Source: Marivita sp. (GTDB lineage Bacteria; Pseudomonadota; Alphaproteobacteria; Rhodobacterales; Rhodobacteraceae). From it: a stretch of 64,000 nucleotides of DNA. The stretch covers positions 82,598 to 146,597 of the forward strand of contig NZ_JALEGT010000010.1 of the NCBI RefSeq assembly GCF_022763305.1. The letters are read 5' to 3'. Positions 8,726 to 17,920 of the stretch are shown in pieces (positions within the stretch are counted from its first letter, which is position 1; the number at the start of each line of letters is the position of its first letter). A model generated the notes under the pieces. That model made no database searches. It was not told where the DNA came from and saw only the letters and a program-made list of their open reading frames with translations. The position numbers and the translations under genes were made by a program.

Positions 8726-9604
8726 ATGATTGATTGGTCCCGGCTGCCCTCGCTCTCGGCCCTGCGTGCCTTTTGCGCGTTTGTACAAACCGGATCGGTG
8801 ACCGATGCCGGGGCCGCGCTGAATGTCAGTCATGCCGCGATTTCCCAACAATTGCGCAGTCTTGAGACCCATCTCGGGACACCTCTTTTCGACAGGACAA
8901 GCCGGGCGCTGGAGCTGACGGACGACGGGCGCGATCTGGCACGGGCCCTCGAAGACGGGTTCGGGCGCATCGCGTCCGGTGTCGAGGCGCTGGCACAGGC
9001 GGATTCGCAGCGCGCCTTGAATGTGGGCTGCACGCCGACCTTTGCCAGCGCGTGGCTGATGCCGCGTCTTGGCAGTTTCCAGATGGAACACCCCGGCATC
9101 GACATGATCGTCACCCCCAGCCCGGTTCTGACGGACCCGTCCCCCGGTGGCATTGACGTGGCCATCCGCTATGGAACGGGCGGCTGGGCCGGGTTGGACT
9201 GCGAACGACTGCTCGACTCACCACTGGTGGTCATCGGCGCGCCATCGCTGTTCAGAGGACGACCGCCCACGGAACCGCGCGACCTGATCGACTATCCCTG
9301 GCTCGAGGAGTTGGGCACGACGGAATCCTCGGCCTGGCTCACGCAGCACGGGCTGGCCCATGCCAAGGTGCTGTCGCGTACCCATGTGCCGGGCAACCTG
9401 ATGCTCGATGGTGCTCGGAACGGGCAGGGTGTCGCTGTGTCCACGCGAATCGCGGTGGCCGAAGACCTTGCCGCCGGACGCCTGATCGCCGTTTTCGAAG
9501 ACCGGCTGGATGCGGGGTACAACATCGTGACCCGACCGGGCGTTCAGCGTGCCCCGCTCAGGGCGTTTCTGCGCTGGATCCGCAGGCAGGCGGCAAAAAC
9601 CTGA
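8726..9604 (+). CDS. LysR family transcriptional regulator, GcvA-like
   Basis: A 292-residue protein with an N-terminal winged helix (LPSLSALRAFCAFVQTGSV then NVSHAAISQQLRSLE, residues 5-45) of the GcvA subgroup, and a periplasmic-binding-protein-like effector domain (about 92-290). It lies between the ccoNOQP and ccoGHIS operons and is divergent from two micro-ORFs. The 98-base gap to them is the expected place for its operator. The effector is unknown. Confidence 0.93.
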   Translation: MIDWSRLPSLSALRAFCAFVQTGSVTDAGAALNVSHAAISQQLRSLETHLGTPLFDRTSRALELTDDGRDLARALEDGFGRIASGVEALAQADSQRALNVGCTPTFASAWLMPRLGSFQMEHPGIDMIVTPSPVLTDPSPGGIDVAIRYGTGGWAGLDCERLLDSPLVVIGAPSLFRGRPPTEPRDLIDYPWLEELGTTESSAWLTQHGLAHAKVLSRTHVPGNLMLDGARNGQGVAVSTRIAVAEDLAAGRLIAVFEDRLDAGYNIVTRPGVQRAPLRAFLRWIRRQAAKT

Positions 9605-9620
9605 ATTAAAGATACAGTAT

Positions 9621-9634
9621 TTGATGCAAGTCAA
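9621..9634. promoter_or_regulatory. FNR/FnrL box upstream of ccoG
   Basis: TTGATGCAAGTCAA matches the FNR consensus except for G in place of A at the first base of the right half. It lies about 80 bases before the ccoG start, a usual distance for activation of ccoGHIS under low oxygen. Confidence 0.85.
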
Positions 9635-9700
9635 AGTCTGGCGCAGCGCACCCTGAGAAAAGACGATCAAGCCAATCCGTCTTTGGGAGCCAATTCTCTC

Positions 9701-11137
9701 GTGTCTCAAGCAGAAAACCAAACGCCGCCGAACCTTTACGCTGCGCGTGAACCGATCTTTCCGAAGCGTGTGAAGGGGAACTTCCGCAGCTTCAAATGGA
9801 TCATCATGATTGTCACGCTGGGCATTTATTATGTCACGCCGTGGATTCGCTGGGACCGTGGGCCGCAACTGCCCGATCAGGCGGTTCTGATCGACCTCGC
9901 CAATCGGCGGTTCTTCTTCTTCTGGATCGAGATTTGGCCGCATGAGTTCTACTTCGTCGCGGGGTTGCTGATCATGGCAGGCTTGGGCCTGTTCCTGTTC
10001 ACATCCGCTCTGGGCCGGGTCTGGTGCGGCTATGCCTGCCCACAGACCGTCTGGACGGACCTCTTCATCCTTGTGGAACGCTGGATCGAAGGCGACCGGA
10101 ACGCGCGTCTGCGCCTGCACCGTCAGGAAAAAATGGACTTCCGCAAAGCGCGGTTGCGCCTGACCAAATGGGTCTCGTGGTTCTTCATCGGCCTCGCCAC
10201 GGGTGGCGCATGGGTGTTCTATTTTGCCGACGCACCGACGCTGCTGCGCGATCTGGTAACGGGGCAGGCGCATCCTGTCGCCTACACCACGATGCTGATC
10301 CTGACCGCGACCACGTTCTTCTTTGGTGGCTTCGCGCGCGAGCAAATCTGCATCTATGCCTGCCCATGGCCGCGCATTCAGGCCGCGATGATGGACGAGG
10401 ACACGCTCACCATCGGCTACCGCGAATGGCGGGGAGAGCCGCGCGGCAAGCATCGCAAGGGGGATGGCGCGGAACAACTGGGCGACTGCATCGACTGCAT
10501 GGCCTGCGTGAACGTCTGCCCCATGGGGATCGACATCCGCAACGGTCAGCAGATGGAATGCATCACCTGCGGGCTGTGCATCGACGCCTGTGATGACATC
10601 ATGGAAAAGATCGGCAAACCGCGGGGTCTCATCGACTATCTGGCGCTGTCGGACGAACCACGCGAACGGGCCGGAGAAAAGCCGCGCTCGGCCTGGTACC
10701 ACATTTTCCGTATCCGTACGATGATGTACACCACGCTCTGGGCGCTGGTGGGCATAGGACTGGTCTTCGCGCTGTTTATCCGGCCCGAGATCGACATGAC
10801 CGTGGCCCCTGTCCGGAACCCGACCTTCGTCACGCTGTCCGATGGCTCGATCCGCAACACCTATGACGTGCGTCTGCTCAACAAACATGGCGAGGACCGT
10901 CCGTTCCGGGTGTCTGTCACCGGCCATCCGTCGCTGCGCGTTCAGCTTGAGGGCACGCCCTACGAGACCGTCGATGTGCCCGCCAATGAAACCTACCTGC
11001 AGCGCGTCTATGTCGTGGCGGCTCCGGGGTCTGACCCGGCCGAAGCGGAACGCAGCGACATCCGGTTCTGGGTCGAAGACCTGACCAATGGCGACCGCGC
11101 CTATACCGACACGATCTTCAATGGGAGAAGCAACTGA
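9701..11137 (+). CDS. ccoG: cbb3 oxidase accessory iron-sulfur membrane protein CcoG (RdxA/FixG)
   Basis: About 478 residues, with several membrane spans and two ferredoxin-type 4Fe-4S motifs: CIDCMACVNVCPMG and CITCGLCIDAC. A further Cys pair occurs in WCGYACPQTVW. CcoG is thought to reduce copper for delivery to the oxidase. GTG 9701 is preferred because GGGAG precedes it and the family begins shortly before LYAAREPIFP; an in-frame TTG at 9683 would add six residues. It is the first gene of ccoGHIS, and its stop overlaps ccoH by one base. Confidence 0.95.
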   Translation: MSQAENQTPPNLYAAREPIFPKRVKGNFRSFKWIIMIVTLGIYYVTPWIRWDRGPQLPDQAVLIDLANRRFFFFWIEIWPHEFYFVAGLLIMAGLGLFLFTSALGRVWCGYACPQTVWTDLFILVERWIEGDRNARLRLHRQEKMDFRKARLRLTKWVSWFFIGLATGGAWVFYFADAPTLLRDLVTGQAHPVAYTTMLILTATTFFFGGFAREQICIYACPWPRIQAAMMDEDTLTIGYREWRGEPRGKHRKGDGAEQLGDCIDCMACVNVCPMGIDIRNGQQMECITCGLCIDACDDIMEKIGKPRGLIDYLALSDEPRERAGEKPRSAWYHIFRIRTMMYTTLWALVGIGLVFALFIRPEIDMTVAPVRNPTFVTLSDGSIRNTYDVRLLNKHGEDRPFRVSVTGHPSLRVQLEGTPYETVDVPANETYLQRVYVVAAPGSDPAEAERSDIRFWVEDLTNGDRAYTDTIFNGRSN

Positions 11138-11598
11138 TGGTCAAGGAACGCAAACTCACCGGCTGGCATGCGCTGGCGATCTTTGGCGGTTGTTTTGCCG
11201 TCATCATCTCGGTCAACCTTGTCCTTGCCTTTTCGGCCATTAAGACCTTTCCGGGACTCGAGGTGAAGAACTCCTATGTCGCGTCGCAGGAATTCGACAT
11301 CCGGCGCACGGAACAAGAAGCCTTGGGGTGGAGCGTCTATGCCGAAGCGAAGGGCGGGCTGCTGATCCTCAGCATCACGGACAGCGACGGCAAGCCGGTG
11401 CAGGCGGGCACTCTGGACGCCATTCTGGGTCGTGCGACCCATGTTCAGGATGACCGCACACCGGAATTCGCGTTTGACGGACATGCCTATGTCGCGCGCG
11501 AAACGCTGGCACCGGGCAACTGGAACATCCGCATGAAAGCCACATCGCTGGACGGCGTTCCCTTCGAACAGCGCGTTGTCCTGCACGTCGAAAGCTGA
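11137..11598 (+). CDS. ccoH: cbb3 oxidase assembly protein CcoH (FixH)
   Basis: 153 residues with an N-terminal membrane span (about 9-31) and a periplasmic beta domain, the FixH arrangement. CcoH joins the early assembly intermediate of the oxidase. Its ATG shares one base with the ccoG stop (TGATG), and ccoI follows after three bases, so the three genes are translationally linked. Confidence 0.93.
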   Translation: MVKERKLTGWHALAIFGGCFAVIISVNLVLAFSAIKTFPGLEVKNSYVASQEFDIRRTEQEALGWSVYAEAKGGLLILSITDSDGKPVQAGTLDAILGRATHVQDDRTPEFAFDGHAYVARETLAPGNWNIRMKATSLDGVPFEQRVVLHVES

Positions 11599-11601
11599 GC
11601 C

Positions 11602-13788
11602 ATGACCCTCGCGATGCGCCCTCCCGCTTCGGCCTGTCCTGCCTGTTCCGCCGCCCCTGCGGCCGAGGCGCTGGCAGACGCGGCCCTTCCCAAGGACGTG
11701 AACATCGTCCTGTCCCTGCCGTCGATCCATTGCGCCGCCTGCATTTCCGGGGTGGAGCGGATTCTTGGCGCGACCGAAGGTGTCACGGGCGCGCGCGTAA
11801 ACCTAACCCTCAAACGGGCGCAGATCGAGGCGGCCTCCGACGTCACGGCGGACGATCTGATCGGGGTGTTGGAGCGTGCCGGTTACGAGGCGCATGAGCT
11901 GGACAGCACGGCCTTGCGCGCGACGGACACGGACAAGGCGGGGCGCGATCTTCTGATGCGTCTGGCCGTGTCCGGCTTTGCAGCGATGAACATCATGCTC
12001 TTGTCCGTGGCAGTCTGGTCTGGCGCCGATGGCCCAACACGGGACATGTTCCACTGGATTTCCGCAGCCATCGCGCTGCCGACCATCGCGTTTTCCGCGC
12101 AGCCGTTTTTCAAACACGCATGGACCGCGCTTAGGGCAGGGCGGCTCAACATGGATGTGCCGATTTCGCTGGCGATTGCGCTGGCGGTGGCCACCTCGCT
12201 TTGGGAAACCTCGCTGTCGGGCGAACACGCCTATTTCGACGCCGCGATCACGCTGACCTTTTTCCTTTTGGCAGGTCGGTATCTGGATCACCGCACCCGC
12301 GCCGCCGCGCGATCTGCGGCCGAGGAACTGGCCGCTCTGGAAGTGCCGCGCGTCTGGCGCGTGACGGAGGCTGGCGAAGAGCAAGTCCCGATGGCCGAGC
12401 TTCTGGTCGGCGACCTGATCCGCGTGCGCCCCGGCGGGCGCATGCCTGTGGACGGAGAGATCGTCGAGGGTCAGTCGGAACTGGATCGCTCGCTTTTGAC
12501 CGGCGAAACCCGTCCCATCTATGCCGGGGTAGGTTCGACCGTCAGCGCGGGCGAGGTCAACCTGACCGGCCCCCTGACGATCCGGGCCAGCGCCGTGGGA
12601 CGCGATACTTCGCTGCATCGCATGGCCGATCTGGTCGCCATCGCGGAATCCGGTCGCTCGCGCTATACGTCGCTCGCCGACAAGGCCGCCAAGCTTTACG
12701 CGCCGGGGGTGCATATCCTGTCGGCGCTCGCCTTTGCGGGCTGGTACATTTACACCTTCGATCTGCGCACCGCGCTTAACATCGCGGCGGCGGTGCTCAT
12801 CATCACGTGCCCTTGTGCGCTGGGCCTTGCCGTGCCAGCCGTGACCACGGCGGCATCGGGCCGTCTGTTCCGCAAGGGGTTGCTGATCAAGGACGCAACT
12901 GCGCTGGAGCGTATGGCGCAAGTCGACACCGTGGTCTTCGACAAGACCGGCACCTTGACCGCCGGCACACCCGAAGTGGTCAATCTAGGCGATCACTCGC
13001 GCCGCGACCTGGGCATCGCGCTGGCACTGGCGGAAGGGTCATCGCACCCGTTGTCGCAATCTCTGGCCAAAGCCATTCAGGCGGCGGGCATCGCACCGGC
13101 CAAGGTGACGGGCCTGACTGAAATTCCCGGCCACGGCACCGAAGGCACATGGATGGGCCAGACCGTGCGTCTGGGCCGCTCGGCCTGGGTGGGTGGTGGC
13201 GACAGTCCGGAAACCTGTGCCTGGCTGCGCGTCGGAGAGACGGTGGCTGATCCGTTCCGCTTTGCCGACCAGATTCGCGATGGGGCAGAGGCCCTTGTCA
13301 GCCAGCTCAAGGAGAAAGGCTACGAGGTGATCCTGATGTCCGGTGACACGACCCCGGCGGTCGAGGCATTCGCTGCGCGGATCGGTATCGACAAATGGAT
13401 CGCGGAGGCTCTGCCGCAGGATAAGGCGGCGCGCATTGACCAGCTGACGCAAAGCGGCAAGCACGTGTTGATGGTCGGAGACGGCCTGAACGACACCGCC
13501 GCGCTGGCTGGCGCTCATGCGTCGATCTCGCCGGCCTCTGCGCTCGATGCAGCGCGGGTTGCGTCGGACGTGGTGCTGCTGGGCAAATCGCTCGATCCGA
13601 TTGCGGATGCGCTGTCCACGTCGCGTGTTGCGATCAAACGCATCCGTCAGAACTTCAGCATCGCGACATGGTACAACATCATCGCGGTTCCGCTTGCTGT
13701 GGCGGGCCTGTGCTCACCGCTGATCGCCGCATTGGCGATGTCCACGTCTTCGATTACGGTGTCGCTGAACGCGTTGCGCCTCAAATGA
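11602..13788 (+). CDS. ccoI: Copper-translocating P-type ATPase CcoI (FixI)
   Basis: 728 residues. The N-terminal Cys pair CPAC (12-15) precedes an HMA domain with HCAAC (43-47). The actuator TGE is at 300-302, the membrane copper site CPC at 403-405, the phosphorylated Asp in DKTGT at 447-451 and the hinge GDGLNDTAA near 626. FixI-type ATPases export copper to the periplasm for CuB insertion in cbb3 oxidase rather than for detoxification, which the gene context supports. Confidence 0.96.
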   Translation: MTLAMRPPASACPACSAAPAAEALADAALPKDVNIVLSLPSIHCAACISGVERILGATEGVTGARVNLTLKRAQIEAASDVTADDLIGVLERAGYEAHELDSTALRATDTDKAGRDLLMRLAVSGFAAMNIMLLSVAVWSGADGPTRDMFHWISAAIALPTIAFSAQPFFKHAWTALRAGRLNMDVPISLAIALAVATSLWETSLSGEHAYFDAAITLTFFLLAGRYLDHRTRAAARSAAEELAALEVPRVWRVTEAGEEQVPMAELLVGDLIRVRPGGRMPVDGEIVEGQSELDRSLLTGETRPIYAGVGSTVSAGEVNLTGPLTIRASAVGRDTSLHRMADLVAIAESGRSRYTSLADKAAKLYAPGVHILSALAFAGWYIYTFDLRTALNIAAAVLIITCPCALGLAVPAVTTAASGRLFRKGLLIKDATALERMAQVDTVVFDKTGTLTAGTPEVVNLGDHSRRDLGIALALAEGSSHPLSQSLAKAIQAAGIAPAKVTGLTEIPGHGTEGTWMGQTVRLGRSAWVGGGDSPETCAWLRVGETVADPFRFADQIRDGAEALVSQLKEKGYEVILMSGDTTPAVEAFAARIGIDKWIAEALPQDKAARIDQLTQSGKHVLMVGDGLNDTAALAGAHASISPASALDAARVASDVVLLGKSLDPIADALSTSRVAIKRIRQNFSIATWYNIIAVPLAVAGLCSPLIAALAMSTSSITVSLNALRLK

Positions 13789-13801
13789 ACCGGAGCTGAC
13801 G

Positions 13802-13960
13802 ATGAATGTGCTTGCCTACCTGATCCCGGTCTCGCTGATCCTTGGCGGGATCGGACTCGTGGCATTTGTGTTCACGGTCCGGTCAAAGCAATACGAAGAC
13901 CCGGATGGCGCGGCGCAGCGTATCCTGTCGGACGATTACGACGATCACCCCAAGCCCTGA
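13802..13960 (+). CDS. ccoS: cbb3-type oxidase assembly protein CcoS
   Basis: 52 residues: a membrane span (about 3-25) followed by VRSKQYEDPDGAAQRIL, the conserved juxtamembrane CcoS motif, and an acidic tail. CcoS is needed for cofactor insertion into the oxidase. It begins 13 bases after ccoI and ends only nine bases from the convergent carboxypeptidase gene. Confidence 0.94.
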   Translation: MNVLAYLIPVSLILGGIGLVAFVFTVRSKQYEDPDGAAQRILSDDYDDHPKP

Positions 13961-13969
13961 AGACCGGGC

Positions 13970-15571
13970 TCAGCTTGGCCCGATCATGAAGCATGTGACC
14001 TGACGCGCCTGCAGCCTGCGGCAGGCGAGGTCGGCGGCTTCGCGGGTCAGGCCCATGAAATTCGCATCAAAGCCGCGCGCGCCGTTCACCACCTTGCGCA
14101 GCGATCCATCCAGCGTCGCCATTTCCGCCAAAGCCGTTGTCAGCAGGGCTTTTTCGGCAGCATAGCGGCTTGGGTAGCGACCGACATTGATGCCCCAATG
14201 ACGCCCCCCCGATGTAGAGATGCGGGTGACCACCTCGGCTTCACGCGGCTCGACCGGTTGGGCCTGTGCCGCTTGTTGTGCAGTGGCCGACGCAAGAACC
14301 AGCGTGCGTGGGCGGACGACGGGTTTGACGGATGCGGCGGGCGCAGCTTCCTGATCGGAGATGGCCGCCTCTACCGTGGCTGCGGACACCGGTGCCGCCA
14401 TGGCCACTTGGGCCGAGGTCGCTGTCACCTCGCGCACTTCTGCGGTCTGCACTTCCTCAAGGACCGATTGGATGTCCTGCTTCAGCTCAGCCACCAGCGC
14501 ATCCGGTAGTACCGGCTCTGCCACCGGCCGCGCAACCGGGCGCAGGCTGGTCTTGACCGATGCGGCCACGACGCGAATGGACTTGGCGCGCGTGTTGGTC
14601 GACGGCGTCTGGCTGCGCGCTATGACAACCTCTTCCGTGGCCCCGGTGATGGGGCCGAGATAAGGCGGCTTGCGCGGTGTGCGCAGCGCCATCCGGCTGG
14701 GTGCCTTGCTGAAGCCGAGGTCCATGAGCTTGGCCACCTGCGCGTTGCGCGACGCCGTGGAATTGCCGCCGAACACGGTGACGATGATCCGCTCGCTTCC
14801 ACGTTCGGCAGAGGCGACAAGGTTGAAACCGGCTGCGCGGGTGTAGCCCGTCTTGATCCCGTCGGCGCCCTTGTAGGCGTCAAGGAAGCGCCGGTTGGTG
14901 TTCGCAACGGCCTTGATCCCGGCATCGGTGCTGCGGCGCGAGAAGAGGTTGTAGTATTGCGGATAATCGTAAAGCAGGTGACGCCCGAGGATTGTCATGT
15001 CCCGCGCGGTGGACATGTGCCCGGATTCCGTCAGACCATGCGCGTTCTTGAAATTCGTTCGGGTCATGCCGAGCGCCTTGGCCGTGCGGTTCATCCGCCG
15101 TGCAAAGGCAGCTTCGGACCCGGCGATTGCCTCGCCCAACGCCGTTGCGGCGTCATTTGCGGATTTCACGGCAGCGGCGCGCACGAGGTAGCGCAGCTGG
15201 ATCGTCGATCCGGATCGCAGCCCCAGCTTCGAGGGCGGTTCCGACGCGGCTTTGGAGGAGATGCGGACGGGGGTGTCCATGCTGATCTCGCCGTTCTGCA
15301 CCGCCTCGAACACGACATAAAGCGTCATCATCTTGGTAAGAGAGGCGGGATGCAGCGGAGTGTCGGCGTTTTCGGAATGGATCACTTCGCCATTTCGCGC
15401 GTCCATCACCATAGCGGCGTAGGGTGCTGCCATAGCGCTGATGGGCACGAGAACCGCCAACCAGATTGCTGTGATCACATACAGGCCAATACGGCCCGGC
15501 TTTCTCCGCCGTCCTGTCACGATATCCGCCTTATCTGCCTCAAACCGCCGGATTTTTCCGGTCGGCATCAT
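13970..15571 (-). CDS. D-alanyl-D-alanine carboxypeptidase (S11) with C-terminal SPOR domain
   Basis: 533 residues. After a basic start and a signal-type hydrophobic segment (about 28-49), the penicillin-binding domain shows SLTK (77-80, catalytic Ser77), SAN (137-139) and KTG (240-242). A long Ala/Val/Pro linker (about 320-450) leads to a SPOR domain (about 455-530) that would bind denuded glycan strands at the division site. The enzyme trims the terminal D-Ala of peptidoglycan stem peptides in the periplasm. It is convergent with ccoS. Confidence 0.94.
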   Translation of the reverse strand: MMPTGKIRRFEADKADIVTGRRRKPGRIGLYVITAIWLAVLVPISAMAAPYAAMVMDARNGEVIHSENADTPLHPASLTKMMTLYVVFEAVQNGEISMDTPVRISSKAASEPPSKLGLRSGSTIQLRYLVRAAAVKSANDAATALGEAIAGSEAAFARRMNRTAKALGMTRTNFKNAHGLTESGHMSTARDMTILGRHLLYDYPQYYNLFSRRSTDAGIKAVANTNRRFLDAYKGADGIKTGYTRAAGFNLVASAERGSERIIVTVFGGNSTASRNAQVAKLMDLGFSKAPSRMALRTPRKPPYLGPITGATEEVVIARSQTPSTNTRAKSIRVVAASVKTSLRPVARPVAEPVLPDALVAELKQDIQSVLEEVQTAEVREVTATSAQVAMAAPVSAATVEAAISDQEAAPAASVKPVVRPRTLVLASATAQQAAQAQPVEPREAEVVTRISTSGGRHWGINVGRYPSRYAAEKALLTTALAEMATLDGSLRKVVNGARGFDANFMGLTREAADLACRRLQARQVTCFMIGPS

Positions 15572-15726
15572 TATTGTCTACGACAGTACCACATGCGAAT
15601 TGGCCGATAAAGGCCTTATTTTTATATCTTTTTTCCCTGATTGGTCAGGCGAGGCCCCAAGATGTTGGGGGCATTTCGGATTGGACGACTAGGTCAGCCA
15701 TTGTGGCAAGATTGTGGCAAACGGTG

Positions 15727-16425
15727 TCAGCCGATTTCCGCCACAAGCGGGGGCAAATCACTCAGATCGTCGATCCGGTGAAACCGGGGGTTGTCCGGCG
15801 GATCGGCCTTCTCCAGGTCCCATTCGAGGTCATGCGGCACGAACACGCCCCAGCTTCCGGCAGCAACCGCCGGAACCACATCGGACTTCATCGAATTGCC
15901 CACCATCATCGCCGCCTCGACACCTCCGGCCTGCCGACCAAACACATCGCGATAGGTGTCTGCCGACTTGTCCGACACGATGGCGACATCATCGAACAGT
16001 TCGCCCAGACCGGATTGAGCCAGCTTGCGCTCCTGGTGGAGAAGGTCGCCCTTGGTGATCAGGACAAGGCGATGGGTCTGTGCCAAGGTCTCGACGGTGG
16101 ACTGAACATGCGGCAGCAATTCCACCGGGTGCGCCAGCATGTCCTGCCCGGCTTCAAGAATGTCGCGGATGACATGCCCGGGAACCGCCCCGTCCGTCAC
16201 CTCGACGGCGGTCTCGATCATCGACAGCACAAAGCCTTTCACGCCGAACCCGTAGTGCCCGATGTTCCGCCGCTCTGCCGCGATCAGCCGTTCATGCAGG
16301 TGCGCCGCGTCGGTGTGATCGGCCAGAAGTGCTTCGAACCGGTCCTGTGTCAGCCGGAAAAAGCGCTCGTTGTGCCACAGCGTGTCGTCCGCATCGAAAC
16401 CAATTGTTTGCAGCTTTCGTGTCAT
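15727..16425 (-). CDS. HAD family hydrolase
   Basis: 232 residues. DADDTLWH near the N terminus (Asp11 nucleophile, Asp13) is HAD motif I; LITKGD and VGNSMKSDV are motifs II/III and IV. Such enzymes dephosphorylate small metabolites or act as dehalogenases; this one resembles the YjjG/phosphoglycolate-phosphatase group, but the substrate is unknown. It diverges from clpS with 85 bases between starts. Confidence 0.9.
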   Translation of the reverse strand: MTRKLQTIGFDADDTLWHNERFFRLTQDRFEALLADHTDAAHLHERLIAAERRNIGHYGFGVKGFVLSMIETAVEVTDGAVPGHVIRDILEAGQDMLAHPVELLPHVQSTVETLAQTHRLVLITKGDLLHQERKLAQSGLGELFDDVAIVSDKSADTYRDVFGRQAGGVEAAMMVGNSMKSDVVPAVAAGSWGVFVPHDLEWDLEKADPPDNPRFHRIDDLSDLPPLVAEIG

Positions 16426-16510
16426 CGCGGCACATGCGCCTCTTTTCTCGCAGTCAGGACAGGTTATATAGAGCCATCAAGGATATGGAACCCGAGGTCC
16501 AGACCCACGC

Positions 16511-16870
16511 ATGAGACAACTTTCGTCCAGCAACCAGTCGTCCCGCCCCATGGCCGGACCGCCGTCGAACGAGGACAACGAGACCGGTGTCGTCGTCCAG
16601 ACGCGTGCCAAGACGAAACGCCCGCCGCTCTACAAGGTCATGCTGCTCAACGACGATTACACGCCGATGGAATTCGTCGTGCATGTGCTCGAGCGTTTCT
16701 TTGGCATGACCCATGCCCAAGCCTTTGAAATCATGTTGACCGTGCACAAGAAAGGTGTCGCGGTTGTGGGTGTGTTCAGCCACGAGATCGCGGAAACCAA
16801 GGTAGGGCAGGTGATGGATTTCGCCCGCCGCCATCAGCATCCGCTGCAATGCACCATGGAAAAGGAATAG
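16511..16870 (+). CDS. clpS: ATP-dependent Clp protease adaptor ClpS
   Basis: 119 residues. After a disordered N terminus of about 40 residues, the conserved core has [18 protein letters not shown] and ends [11 protein letters not shown]. The NDD segment and Met bind N-degron residues and hand substrates to ClpAP. ATG 16511 gives the long N-terminal arm; ATG 16550 is an alternative start. Confidence 0.96.
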   Translation: MRQLSSSNQSSRPMAGPPSNEDNETGVVVQTRAKTKRPPLYKVMLLNDDYTPMEFVVHVLERFFGMTHAQAFEIMLTVHKKGVAVVGVFSHEIAETKVGQVMDFARRHQHPLQCTMEKE

Positions 16871-16894
16871 CCGGGGTTCGCCCCCGGATCGCCC

Positions 16895-17908
16895 ATGACA
16901 TTTGCCAGATTAGCCCACGCGGTCGAGACCGGCGCCCTGACCTTGCCGGACGATCTGCGTCTGGTGTGTCTCGAACCGAATCCCGATGCCGACCCGGGTA
17001 TGCTTCCGGTCCGGGACATCACCGTCCAGCAGACCTTCAAACCCGCATTCGATCATTTCGAGTCTCTTGGCCTGACCGTCACGACCGAGGCGACAGGGGC
17101 TGCGGATGTCGTTCATGTGACCCTGCCCCGCAGCAGAGAACTGGCGCGTGGTCTCATCGCGCAGGCCGAGCGGCTGGCGGAAGGGGGCCTCGTGATCGTC
17201 GATGGCGCCAAGACCGACGGGATCGACGCGATCCTGAAATTCGCGAAGAGCCGCGTCGCCATCGAAGGCCAGATGTCCAAGGCGCATGGCAAGATTTTCT
17301 GGTTCTCTGCAGCAGATGCCTTTCGGGACTGTGCCTTGCCCGTTCCGGCTCCTGTGTTGGATGGCTGGATCACGCAGCCGGGTGTGTTCTCGGCCGATGG
17401 TCCGGATGCAGGGTCCGAGGCGCTTGTGGCCGTTCTGCCGAAAACGCTCAAGGGGCGCGGCGCGGATCTGGGCGGCGGCTGGGGGTATCTCACCCGTCAT
17501 CTGCGGGACCTGTCCGGCGTCACCCATGTCGATCTGGTCGAGGCGGACAGGCGCGCGCTGACCTGCGCGCGGCTGAACCTCGGCGAAGACCGCGTCAGCC
17601 TTCATTGGGCGGATGCAACGACCTGGGGCACCCCGGCCAGCCTCGACTGGGTTGTGATGAACCCGCCCTTCCACACAAGCCGGACACCTGACGCGTCGCT
17701 GGGGCAGGACTTCATCCGGTCTGCCGCGCGTCTGCTCAGGCCAAAGGGCTCGCTGGTGATGGTCGCGAACCGGCACTTGCCTTACGAAACCACGCTGGCC
17801 AGCGCGTTTCAGCAGGTGCAGGAACTGGACGGCGACACCCGCTTCAAGGTACTTCAGGCAGACGCGCCGATCACCTCTGACAAAAAGACCCGCGTGAAAC
17901 GACGCTGA
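16895..17908 (+). CDS. RsmC-like class I SAM-dependent methyltransferase
   Basis: 337 residues in two Rossmann-like halves, as in RsmC, the 16S rRNA guanine-1207 N2-methyltransferase. The C-terminal half has the SAM loop DLGGGWGYLTRHL (about 190-202) and the catalytic NPPFH motif near 255 typical of N-methyltransferases acting on exocyclic amines. It follows clpS by 24 bases and precedes the SDR gene by 12 bases. Confidence 0.88.
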   Translation: MTFARLAHAVETGALTLPDDLRLVCLEPNPDADPGMLPVRDITVQQTFKPAFDHFESLGLTVTTEATGAADVVHVTLPRSRELARGLIAQAERLAEGGLVIVDGAKTDGIDAILKFAKSRVAIEGQMSKAHGKIFWFSAADAFRDCALPVPAPVLDGWITQPGVFSADGPDAGSEALVAVLPKTLKGRGADLGGGWGYLTRHLRDLSGVTHVDLVEADRRALTCARLNLGEDRVSLHWADATTWGTPASLDWVVMNPPFHTSRTPDASLGQDFIRSAARLLRPKGSLVMVANRHLPYETTLASAFQQVQELDGDTRFKVLQADAPITSDKKTRVKRR

Positions 17909-17920
17909 GGGAGACCCGGA

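Noticed and set aside
9218..10927. Open frame of 569 codons opposite ccoG and the LysR gene
   Set aside because: It is fully antisense to well-identified genes, is rich in Arg, His and Gln as expected for antisense of high-GC genes, and has no family-like motif.
15655..15670. CCCCAA-GATG-TTGGGG hairpin as a terminator
   Set aside because: It is short, has no T run in either direction, and lies in the promoter gap of the carboxypeptidase gene.
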